DNA from: JBDTOX01 sp039933015
Lineage (GTDB): Bacteria; Pseudomonadota; Gammaproteobacteria; Burkholderiales; Methylophilaceae
Direction: 5' to 3'
DNA length: 16,162 nucleotides
NCBI GenBank assembly: GCA_039933015.1
Contig: JBDTOX010000139.1
Span: 1-16,162 of the forward strand
Below the pieces are notes generated by a model. That model worked only from the letters and a program-made list of their open reading frames with translations. It searched no databases and was not told the origin of the DNA. Below are positions 9,307-15,352 of this stretch, one piece after another. Position 1 is the first letter of the stretch. The number at the start of each line of letters is the position of its first letter. Position numbers and translations under genes: made by a program.

Positions 9307-11490
9307 TTAGTTCAGGTCAAAGCGTACTGTTGCCATGACACTACGCGGTTCACCCGGCAACGCACCTACAAAGGTCGGCACGGTGTAATAGGTTTTGTCG
9401 GCCAGGTTCTTGAAGTTGACCGTGACATTCCACTTCTTCTGGCGCCAGTAAACAGCCGCGTCGTATACGGTGTAGGCAGCCACCTCGAGCAGGTTAAGCG
9501 CGTCGGCGTAGGATTTACCTTTGTAAGTCGCGCCTATACCTGCGCCAAAACCATACCAGTCATCGCGGGCTGGCTCCCATGTAAGCCAGACACGGCCTGA
9601 ATCCTTGGCAACACCTGTCGGCAGGTTGCCTTTGATGCTGGTATTGATCACCCCCAGCGGAGCGTTGCTCGACAGCGCGTCGGATTCCACTTTGGGGTTG
9701 ATATGCGTATAGCTGGTCAACAGCTTCACTTCACGCGTCAGGGCACCGATGGCATCGATTTCAATACCGCTGGTTTCATCCTTGCCGTCCGGCGTGGAAA
9801 CGCCCGGCGTCAGTGTCACGTAATAGTTGTTGCGACGCGCCTGGAACAGCGCCACATTAAGATCAAGCTGGCCGCTGAACAGCAGCGCCTTGGCGCCAAC
9901 TTCCTTGCTGTAGGAGGTCTCGGGGTTGGTGTTGAGCGCTGCAGCTTCGGTCGCGATATTGATAAAAGCACCGCGCGATACACCGGCATACAGGGACAGC
10001 TCAGGCAAAGGCTGGTAGACGGCGCCCAGCTGGTGGCTGGTCAGATCCTGCTGATCGGCAATGCGGCGGAATGCCATGGCACCTTGCGAACCCTTATCGC
10101 TGAAATCCACATTGTCGTGGCGCACGCCGGCACGCAACTCGACCTGTTCGCTTAGCTGAATCTGGTCTTGCAGGTAAACACTACGCGTCGTTGCTGCCAG
10201 TTTGCGGTTAAAGCCTTGCGACTTTACCGAGGTCAGGCCGTTGATCGTGATTTCCTGCACTACCGGATTGCTAGCATTAGTGATATTAGGCAAGTTGTAG
10301 CCTACGCGCACGCTATCGATCTGGGTATCCTGCCACTGCAGGCCAGCCAGGAAAGTGTGGCCGATGCCGGCAGTCTTGAATTTCCAGACACCCTCGGTGC
10401 TGAAGTCCAGGTAGTCGGCGTCATCCTTCTGCGAGCGGATGGTGCGGCCGGTAATCACATTCGAAGCATTCGCCACATTGGCACCAGCATTGCGCAGCAA
10501 GCTAATATCACGGTGATCGTAAATCAAGGCCGTCTTGAGTTTGAAATCATCGCTAGGCTTCCATTCATGAATGGTGGCGACGCGATTGATTTCCTGGTCG
10601 ACGAAATTCATCGGGCTGTAATAACGCGCATCACGCCCGGAAGCAGTAACCAGCTTGCGGTCGGCGCCGAACACAATACCGTAGTTGTCTGGCATGAGCT
10701 TGATGTCGCGGTAGTCGTAATCCAGCGTCAGGGTTTGCGTAGCGGTCAGGTTGAAACGCACCGACGGCAGGATTTCGGTAATCTCGCGCCCAAGACCGCG
10801 ATAACCGTCGCTGCGTTCGTAGCCGACATTGAGCCGGGTTGCTACGCCATTCACGGCACCGCCCAGATCCACACCCACACGCTGGGTATCGAAACTTCCC
10901 AGACCTGTTTCAATTTTAGCGATAGTCTTATCAGTGGGCTGCTTGGTGATGACGTTAACGCTACCTCCGGGCTGGCTGGAGCCGTACAGGGCCGAGCCCG
11001 GCCCCTTCAGCACCTCGATACTTTCAATATCGGTCATGGTGCGGAAGTAGCCGTTCTGCGTGCTGCCGTCGAACTGGCCGTCACGCAGCCAGCGCATGTT
11101 GAGGCCGCGTATATTGAAGTTATCGGCAAAGCCATAACCGCCGGCAAAGGTCTGGCTGACGCCACTGACATTGGCCATGGCTTCGTTCATGCCACGTACG
11201 CCCTGGTCTTCAATCAAGGCGCGCGGCAGCACAATAATGCTGGACGGTACGTCACGCGCCGGTGTTTCGGTTTTACTGCCGGTAGAGCTATTGATGACCT
11301 GGTAGTTGCCGGAACGGTTTGTGCTCTCCGTGACCTTAACTTCGGTTAAGGTTTCCGTGCCAGCACTATCCGTCTCGGCCTTCTTGGCGGCTTCTGCAGC
11401 CTCCACGGCATGCAATGGCAGCATGGCCAGTGCCAGCAGCACGGCTATATGCGCGGATTTAGGTCGGAATTGAAATAATGTGAATTGCAA
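9307..11490 (-). CDS. TonB-dependent siderophore-type outer-membrane receptor (TTG start)
   Basis: A 727-residue outer-membrane gated channel that imports a ferric chelate using TonB energy. Residues 1-31 form a signal peptide (hydrophobic AVLLALAMLPLHAVEA). A TonB-box-like ETLTEVKVTES lies at 46-56. The plug domain follows (about 73-186: ETPARDVPSSIIVLPRALI, NIRGLNMRW, IESIEVLKGPGSALYGSSQP, GGSVNVITKQP). The remaining 540 residues are the 22-strand barrel, including NPETSYSKEVGAKA. No FRAP/NPNL heme-receptor motif is seen, so a siderophore is the likelier ligand; which one is unknown. The chain ends VRFDLN, without the usual terminal aromatic. The start codon is TTG: GGGGAG stands 7 bases before it, an in-frame TGA lies 27 bases upstream, and no ATG or GTG lies between. 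Confidence 0.94.
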   Translation of the reverse strand: MQFTLFQFRPKSAHIAVLLALAMLPLHAVEAAEAAKKAETDSAGTETLTEVKVTESTNRSGNYQVINSSTGSKTETPARDVPSSIIVLPRALIEDQGVRGMNEAMANVSGVSQTFAGGYGFADNFNIRGLNMRWLRDGQFDGSTQNGYFRTMTDIESIEVLKGPGSALYGSSQPGGSVNVITKQPTDKTIAKIETGLGSFDTQRVGVDLGGAVNGVATRLNVGYERSDGYRGLGREITEILPSVRFNLTATQTLTLDYDYRDIKLMPDNYGIVFGADRKLVTASGRDARYYSPMNFVDQEINRVATIHEWKPSDDFKLKTALIYDHRDISLLRNAGANVANASNVITGRTIRSQKDDADYLDFSTEGVWKFKTAGIGHTFLAGLQWQDTQIDSVRVGYNLPNITNASNPVVQEITINGLTSVKSQGFNRKLAATTRSVYLQDQIQLSEQVELRAGVRHDNVDFSDKGSQGAMAFRRIADQQDLTSHQLGAVYQPLPELSLYAGVSRGAFINIATEAAALNTNPETSYSKEVGAKALLFSGQLDLNVALFQARRNNYYVTLTPGVSTPDGKDETSGIEIDAIGALTREVKLLTSYTHINPKVESDALSSNAPLGVINTSIKGNLPTGVAKDSGRVWLTWEPARDDWYGFGAGIGATYKGKSYADALNLLEVAAYTVYDAAVYWRQKKWNVTVNFKNLADKTYYTVPTFVGALPGEPRSVMATVRFDLN

Positions 11491-11491
11491 G

Positions 11492-11531
11492 ATGTAGCTC
11501 CCCGTTGTTGTCGATCACCGGCTGGCTACAT
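11492..11531 (-). promoter_or_regulatory. inverted repeat around the receptor ribosome site
   Basis: ATGTAGC (11492-11498) and GCTACAT (11525-11531) are complementary 7-base arms. In the mRNA they would close a long loop that holds the GGGGAG ribosome site, with the stem ending next to the TTG start. The spacer is 26 bases, so the fold is weak on its own. The remaining gap up to exbD (11532-11569) is AT-rich, with no convincing promoter or second Fur box. The receptor is therefore probably read from the upstream operon promoter. Confidence 0.35.
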
Positions 11532-11569
11532 GTACGCATTTGCTTGCTGGATCTGTTTAAAAAATTTGA

Positions 11570-11998
11570 TTAATGCCTGGCTTGCGGCGTGCTGACGAAT
11601 CCCAAACGTTGTATACCGGCATTCTGCGCATCGGCCATCACTTCAGCCAGCATCTGATAACGCGTTTCCTTATCGGCGCGAATATGCAGTTCTGGTTGCG
11701 GCTCAGCTTTGGCGACTTGCTGCAACTTGACTGACAACTCTCCCTCAACCAGCGGCACGTCGTTCCAGTACATCTTGCCAGCCTGGTCGATGGCAATTGA
11801 GATCACTTCCGGCTTTTGCGGTAAAGGCTGGCTGCTGGCCTGCGGCAGATCGATCTTCACAGCATGTGTTAGCAACGGCGCCGTAATGATGAAAATTACC
11901 AGCAGCACCAGCATCACATCGACCAGCGGCGTAGTGTTAATTTCCGCCATCGGACTACTGTGGCTACCCGAACTAAAGCCGTTACCGGAGCCGATCAT
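11570..11998 (-). CDS. exbD: TonB-system transport protein ExbD
   Basis: A 142-residue inner-membrane protein that, with ExbB, uses the proton gradient to energise TonB. A short cytoplasmic tail (MIGSGNGFSSGSHSSPMAEI) leads into the single membrane helix, about residues 25-43. NTTPLVDVMLVLLVIFI carries the conserved proton-path aspartate, D27 (equivalent to E. coli D25). A periplasmic domain follows (AVKIDLPQAS, then LHIRADKETRYQMLAEVM and QRLGFVS). Length matches the family. Its ATG overlaps the exbB stop in an ATGA, so the two are translationally coupled. The Gly/Ser-rich N-terminal tail is typical of betaproteobacterial ExbD. MotA/TolR-type assignment is excluded by the iron operon context. 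Confidence 0.95.
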   Translation of the reverse strand: MIGSGNGFSSGSHSSPMAEINTTPLVDVMLVLLVIFIITAPLLTHAVKIDLPQASSQPLPQKPEVISIAIDQAGKMYWNDVPLVEGELSVKLQQVAKAEPQPELHIRADKETRYQMLAEVMADAQNAGIQRLGFVSTPQARH

Positions 11999-12747
11999 GC
12001 TGTCACTTCTTTAAGATGGGCATGGTACTTCGTGGATGTCGCAGGCTCCTGAGTTGCTGCATTGCCGCTAGCCAGTGGCGCGCCCGTGGTCAGCAAAATA
12101 TGCAGGTCATGTGCAAAGTTCTCGAGCTGGCCCATCAACACACGGTTACTGCGTACCAGCGCGTTGTATGCCAGTACCGCCGGGATCGCTACCGCCAAGC
12201 CCAGCGCTGTCATGATCAAGGCCTCCCCCACCGGCCCCGCAACCTTATCCAGCGTGGCCTGGCCACTCAGGCTGATACTGGCAAGCGCATGATAAATACC
12301 CCACACCGTGCCGAACAGTCCGACAAAAGGTGAAACGCTGCCAACCGAGGCCAGCACTGTCAGGCCGGTTTCCAATTGGGCGCCCTCCTGGCTTATGATG
12401 CGACGCATGGCACGCGCGATGAATTCATCCTGATTGCAGGCATCTTCCAGACGCTTGCTGGCATGCCGCTGATGATGTTCAGCAGCTTCTACCGCCTGGT
12501 TGGCGAGACGTGAAACAGGGCTGGCATGGCCATGCTGGCGCATGGCGGCTTCCAGAGAAGATGCCTGCCAGAAGCGCTGGCTGTAGTTGCTGGAGGCTTG
12601 ACGCAAGCGTATGGCTTGATAGGTTTTGGTGATGGTCAGATACCAGCTAGCTACCGACATCGCCAGCAAACACAGTGCCACCGTGATTGCCACCGGACCG
12701 CCGCTGGCAATAAAAGTCAAGCTGTTGAATTCATAACCATTTTGCAT
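11995..12747 (-). CDS. exbB: TonB-system proton channel ExbB
   Basis: A 250-residue MotA/TolQ/ExbB proton-channel protein of the inner membrane; five copies surround ExbD and couple proton flow to TonB. The first helix is about residues 16-38 (GGPVAITVALCLLAM). A cytoplasmic stretch (about 40-125) follows with RMRRIISQEGAQLETGL-like family signature (ARAMRRIISQEGAQLE here). The second and third helices are about 128-155 (VLASVGSVSPFVGLFGTVWG) and 174-197 (ALIMTALGLAVAIPAVLAYN). The invariant GLFGTVWGI and ALGLAVAIPAV signatures are intact. ATG 12747 has AAGGA 9 bases upstream. The last 30 residues are a polar extension ending at the ATGA overlap with exbD. The 48-base gap from tonB has no promoter that I can see. 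Confidence 0.95.
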   Translation of the reverse strand: MQNGYEFNSLTFIASGGPVAITVALCLLAMSVASWYLTITKTYQAIRLRQASSNYSQRFWQASSLEAAMRQHGHASPVSRLANQAVEAAEHHQRHASKRLEDACNQDEFIARAMRRIISQEGAQLETGLTVLASVGSVSPFVGLFGTVWGIYHALASISLSGQATLDKVAGPVGEALIMTALGLAVAIPAVLAYNALVRSNRVLMGQLENFAHDLHILLTTGAPLASGNAATQEPATSTKYHAHLKEVTA

Positions 12748-12795
12748 TTCTCACTATCCTTTATAGCTTCAGTTACCCCGGGATTAACTGTTCAG

Positions 12796-13617
12796 TTAAC
12801 CCTCGAGTGAAAAACTCACTGGCACCAGCACATATGCACTGACAGGCTGATTGTTGCGTTTGGCTGGAATAAATCGCCATTGCTTCACTGCATCCAGCGC
12901 AGCCTGGTCTAGCCTGGCAGAACTGCTCCCCGCCTCAACCTGCACGGCTTCTGCATCCCCGTTTACGGTTACCAGTACGCGCAAAACCACTTTCCCTTGC
13001 TCACCCAGACGCCGAGATAGCGTCGGATAGGCCGGGGCCGGGTTATGCAAATAGGCTGCGCCGAAGCGCGGAGGCTCAATCAGCGGCTCGGGCTGTGATT
13101 TCTCAATCACTTCGGGCGCCTTGGCTTGCGCAACTGGTGCCGCTTCTTCCGTCTTGATAGCTTCCTTGGACACGGAAGTTAGCGAGGGGGTAATTTCTTC
13201 TGCTTGCTGCTGCGGTGTTGGCTTAAGCTCTTGTTGCAGCATGTTTTTTTGTATAACTACGGGCTGCGGTTTGGGCAGTGCTGGCTCAAGCCGAGCCACT
13301 GCGGGGGTAGACTGCGTATTTGCCACTAGGCTTACCAGCATAGGTGTCGCAAGTTCTTCAATGTGTGGTGTTGTTTGTGTTGCCGCCATTAATGCGGCAA
13401 AAGCCATGGCATGCGCCAGCAGCACCATTGCCAAGGCGCCAGGCGCCAGTATTTTGTGTGTAGCCGCGGGAGTTGGTGTCCCCGGACGCGTCGGGGCCAA
13501 TGCTCTCAGCCAGGTGGCTTGAGATTGTCTTGGAGTATAGGCAGGCCAAATAGCCAGGCGCAGGCCACTGGGCATAGCCGGCATTGCCAGCAAGCTCATG
13601 TTGGGATTTATCTGCAT
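12796..13617 (-). CDS. tonB: energy transducer TonB
   Basis: A 273-residue inner-membrane-anchored protein that spans the periplasm and contacts the TonB box of outer-membrane receptors. Residues 1-57 are a Pro/Ala-rich, basic cytoplasmic part, longer than in E. coli TonB. The membrane anchor is about 58-79 (LAPGALAMVLLAHAMAFAAL). Residues 105-185 form a Pro/Lys/Glu-rich spacer (ALPKPQPVVIQK, KSQPEPLIEPP). The C-terminal TonB domain is about 190-273, with the family pattern NPAPAYPTLSRRLGEQGKVV, then ARLDQAALDAVKQWRFIPAK. ATG 13617 has GAGGA 10 bases upstream. An internal Met at residue 7 is a possible alternative. The gene sits 20 bases after hemP and leads the tonB-exbB-exbD block. Confidence 0.93.
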   Translation of the reverse strand: MQINPNMSLLAMPAMPSGLRLAIWPAYTPRQSQATWLRALAPTRPGTPTPAATHKILAPGALAMVLLAHAMAFAALMAATQTTPHIEELATPMLVSLVANTQSTPAVARLEPALPKPQPVVIQKNMLQQELKPTPQQQAEEITPSLTSVSKEAIKTEEAAPVAQAKAPEVIEKSQPEPLIEPPRFGAAYLHNPAPAYPTLSRRLGEQGKVVLRVLVTVNGDAEAVQVEAGSSSARLDQAALDAVKQWRFIPAKRNNQPVSAYVLVPVSFSLEG

Positions 13618-13637
13618 TAAATGAAAATCCTCGTATG

Positions 13638-13829
13638 CTATTTGGTAAGAATGAGCTTGCCCTGACTGGTCAGACGCAAACGGTATTCATCACGGGCATG
13701 CTCGATAATCACTTCGCGCGCACCGCCGAACAACTCCTTACTATTCAGGCGATGACGCTTCGCAGTTACCGGTTGGGGTTCGCCAGCCGTTGCTGAAACA
13801 CCAGGCTTGTAATTCACGCGCTTATCCAT
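13638..13829 (-). CDS. hemP: hemin uptake protein HemP
   Basis: A 63-residue small protein of the HemP family, found in iron and heme uptake operons. I chose ATG 13829 because the family-like sequence starts there; an upstream ATG at 13916 lies inside bfd. The conserved half is RLNSKELFGGAREVIIEH followed by DEYRLRLTSQGKLILTK at the C-terminus, which closely fits the family pattern (S-x-x-L-F-G-G-x-x-E-hydrophobic). The N-terminal 25 residues are polar and variable. No clear Shine-Dalgarno is visible and the start is 10 bases past the bfd stop, so coupling is likely. In related bacteria HemP affects expression of iron and heme uptake genes; the exact mechanism here is unknown. Confidence 0.9.
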   Translation of the reverse strand: MDKRVNYKPGVSATAGEPQPVTAKRHRLNSKELFGGAREVIIEHARDEYRLRLTSQGKLILTK

Positions 13830-13839
13830 TACAGACGAA

Positions 13840-14037
13840 TCAGGCTGCCACAAGTTGCATGGCAACTGCAGATGCCTCATGCGCATCGCGCAGGCACTGT
13901 CTGGCACATGTGGCACAGCGACCGCATTCGGCAGTCACGCCGTAGTCGCGGCGCAAATCCTTGAGCGTTTTTGCCCCCTCGTGAACCGCTTGATGAATCT
14001 GACGCTCTGTTACCGCCGAACACACGCATACATACAT
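13840..14037 (-). CDS. bfd: bacterioferritin-associated ferredoxin
   Basis: A 65-residue [2Fe-2S] protein that docks on bacterioferritin and passes electrons to the heme so that stored ferric iron is reduced and released. The four cluster cysteines are at exactly the family positions: C4 and C6 in MYVCVCSAVTERQI, and C38 and C41 in AECGRCATC. Two more cysteines, C44 and C48, follow. The YGVTAECG segment and the helix before it (ALKDLRR-like, here TLKDLRRDYG) are typical. ATG 14037 has a perfect AGGAGGT ribosome site; an upstream ATG at 14145 would read through the promoter and is rejected. It is the first gene of the Fur-controlled operon, and two bacterioferritin genes, its expected partners, lie just upstream. 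Confidence 0.95.
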   Translation of the reverse strand: MYVCVCSAVTERQIHQAVHEGAKTLKDLRRDYGVTAECGRCATCARQCLRDAHEASAVAMQLVAA

Positions 14038-14075
14038 TTGTAACCTCCTGCTGAAAATCAGATATAAATCTACAT

Positions 14076-14094
14076 GATAATGATTCTCATTTAT
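14076..14094. promoter_or_regulatory. Fur box
   Basis: GATAATGATTCTCATTTAT matches the 19-base Fur consensus GATAATGATAATCATTATC at 14 positions, including the whole left half. It lies about 40 bases before bfd and covers the predicted -10 box, so iron-loaded Fur should block RNA polymerase. This predicts iron repression of the whole bfd-to-PepSY gene string. Confidence 0.88.
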
Positions 14095-14111
14095 ATAGCT
14101 ACACATGTCAA
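14083..14111 (-). promoter_or_regulatory. sigma70-like promoter of the iron operon
   Basis: On the minus strand, a perfect -35 TTGACA (14106-14111) is followed by a 17-base spacer and the -10-like GAGAAT (14083-14088, four of six matches). The -10 is embedded in the Fur box. The transcript would start near 14075 and leave a leader of about 40 bases ending in the AGGAGGT site of bfd. Nearby AT-rich TATAAA would give too short a spacer. Confidence 0.65.
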
Positions 14112-14153
14112 GATGTTTGTATGGTGCGATCGTTGGCTGCGGCAAGCAGCCAT

Positions 14154-14182
14154 AAAAAAGCCGCGGTTTTAGCCGCGGCTTT
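14154..14182 (-). terminator. rho-independent terminator after the bacterioferritin genes
   Basis: CCGCGGCTTT (14173-14182) and its complement AAAGCCGCGG (14157-14166) form a 10-base-pair, GC-rich stem with a 6-base loop. On the minus strand the stem runs into six U residues (14154-14159). It lies 32 bases past the stop of the second bacterioferritin gene and separates that operon from the bfd promoter. A second, weaker stem (7 pairs, 14134-14140 with 14146-14152) follows it. Confidence 0.92.
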
Positions 14183-14214
14183 GCTTGAGATGGGGCAGTC
14201 TGACGCAGTATTCG

Positions 14215-14697
14215 TCAGCTGTCGCCTGGCTCCATATGAGACTGCAGGTAGTTGGGGAGGGTCACATCCTTAATCAGGTCATGCTGGGTTTCCAGCCAGT
14301 CGATGGCCTCTTCGCATTGCTCGAGCAGCTCTTCCAGCAGATCGCGACTGACATAATCCTGCAAGCTTTCGCAAAGCGTCACCGCTTCCACCAGCAAAGG
14401 CCGCTGGATCTCCTTTTCGTATTTGAGATCTCCCTGCAGGCACTCGACGACGTTCTCGCCGATCAACAGCTTGCCCAGATTCTGCAGGTTGGGCAGCCCC
14501 TCCAGAAACAGGACCCGCTCGATGACCTTGTCCGCTTCCTTCATCACACGGATGGATTGTTTGTAATGGTAGCCATTGAGCTTTTCCAGCCCCCAGTTGC
14601 GGAACATGCGCGCATGCAGGAAGTACTGGTTGATCGCGGTCAGCTCGTTTTTCAGCACCTTGTTGAGAATTTCTATGACTTTCTTGTCGCCCTTCAT
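14215..14697 (-). CDS. bfr: bacterioferritin, heme-binding-type subunit lacking a full ferroxidase centre
   Basis: A 160-residue bacterioferritin subunit; these four-helix proteins build a 24-mer shell that stores ferric iron, with heme between subunit pairs. MKGDKKVIEILNKVLKNELTAINQYFLHARMF is standard in its first half. The heme-ligating Met52 is present (QSIRVMKEADKVIERVLFLEG region). Against E. coli Bfr, ferroxidase ligands E18 and E94 remain. E51 is Val, H54 is Glu, and the E127 and H130 equivalents are C128 and A131 (family DEEGHIDWLE reads QCEEAIDWLE). So this subunit should bind heme but not oxidise iron by itself. GGGGAGA precedes ATG 14697, 12 bases after the stop of the ferroxidase-type paralogue, so the two are one operon closed by the strong terminator. 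Bfd, the electron donor to Bfr heme, is encoded downstream. Confidence 0.95.
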   Translation of the reverse strand: MKGDKKVIEILNKVLKNELTAINQYFLHARMFRNWGLEKLNGYHYKQSIRVMKEADKVIERVLFLEGLPNLQNLGKLLIGENVVECLQGDLKYEKEIQRPLLVEAVTLCESLQDYVSRDLLEELLEQCEEAIDWLETQHDLIKDVTLPNYLQSHMEPGDS

Positions 14698-14709
14698 GGT
14701 CGTCTCCCC

Positions 14710-15195
14710 TTAACTTGTCAGGCCCGGTTTCATCTGGCTTTGCTGGTAATTGGCCAGTCCCACCAGGTCGATCAGGCGAATCTGCTGCTCCAGCCAGTAG
14801 GCATGGTCCATTTCGGTATCCTCCAACTGCACCGCCAGCATGTCGCGCGTTACATAGTCCTGTGCTTTTTCACAGGCCGCGATAGCCTTTTTCAGCTCGC
14901 CGACCACATGGTACTCGACGGCCAGGTCCGACTTCAGCATCTCTGACACGTTCTCACCGATGTTCAGCGAATTGCGCTTGACCATGTTGGGCGCGCCCTC
15001 CAGGAACAGGATACGCTGGATCATGGCACTGGCGTGTCGTCGCTCATGGTCGGACTCATGCAGGGCTTTTTCGGCCAGGTGGGGAAGCCCGAGATGGGCA
15101 TACATCTCGCCGTGAATCAGGTACTGATCGACCGCGGCCAACTCACCAGCCAACAGGTCGTTGAGAATTTCAATAATCTTCTTGTCGCCTTTCAT
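14710..15195 (-). CDS. bfr: bacterioferritin, ferroxidase-type subunit lacking the heme methionine
   Basis: A 161-residue bacterioferritin subunit that should oxidise Fe(II) at a di-iron site and deposit it in the shell. All six ferroxidase ligands are in place by alignment with E. coli Bfr: E18, E51, H54, E94, and E128 and H131 (E127/H130 equivalents, in EDTEMDHAYWLE). The heme ligand is lost: position 52 is Arg (SDHERRHAS where the family has D-E-M-K-H). It begins MKGDKKIIEILNDLLAGEL, almost the same as the paralogue, pointing to duplication. GGAG precedes ATG 15195 by 7 bases. It is the first gene of the pair, with about 160 bases upstream before the DUF2325 remnant. I see no Fur box there. 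Similar split pairs are known in some Pseudomonas, Neisseria and Magnetospirillum strains. Confidence 0.95.
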   Translation of the reverse strand: MKGDKKIIEILNDLLAGELAAVDQYLIHGEMYAHLGLPHLAEKALHESDHERRHASAMIQRILFLEGAPNMVKRNSLNIGENVSEMLKSDLAVEYHVVGELKKAIAACEKAQDYVTRDMLAVQLEDTEMDHAYWLEQQIRLIDLVGLANYQQSQMKPGLTS

Positions 15196-15226
15196 GGCAG
15201 TCTCCTTTATTAAACCAGCGCATTTC

Positions 15227-15252
15227 GGTCATCATATCCCAATCCGATGACC
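15227..15252. repeat. inverted repeat upstream of the bacterioferritin operon
   Basis: GGTCATC (15227-15233) and GATGACC (15246-15252) are perfect 7-base arms with a 12-base spacer, 32 bases before the first bfr start. It could be an operator or a leader stem-loop. The rest of 15196-15352 shows no clear promoter. A 12-base palindrome ATCAGGCCTGAT lies at 15337-15348. Confidence 0.4.
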
Positions 15253-15352
15253 CCATTGCTTTAAAAGCCTTATCGGCGATGCATGCCATGTATGTTTGCA
15301 ATATCTGCCCGGGTTCTTTGCATGGCGAAGCGGTCAATCAGGCCTGATACAA

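Noticed and set aside
10168..11349. Long open frame of 393 codons on the plus strand
   Set aside because: It lies wholly opposite the receptor gene, has no family resemblance, and its length follows from the codon bias of the true gene.
12784..12799. Palindrome TTAACTG-tt-CAGTTAA over the tonB stop
   Set aside because: The 2-base centre cannot form a good hairpin and there is no U-run; probably chance or a weak protein site.
14038..14145. Upstream ATG for bfd
   Set aside because: It would translate the promoter and Fur box. The ATG at 14037 has a perfect ribosome site and gives family length.
14185..14946. Open frame of 253 codons on the plus strand
   Set aside because: It spans both bacterioferritin genes in antisense and starts within a few bases of the terminator; a shadow.
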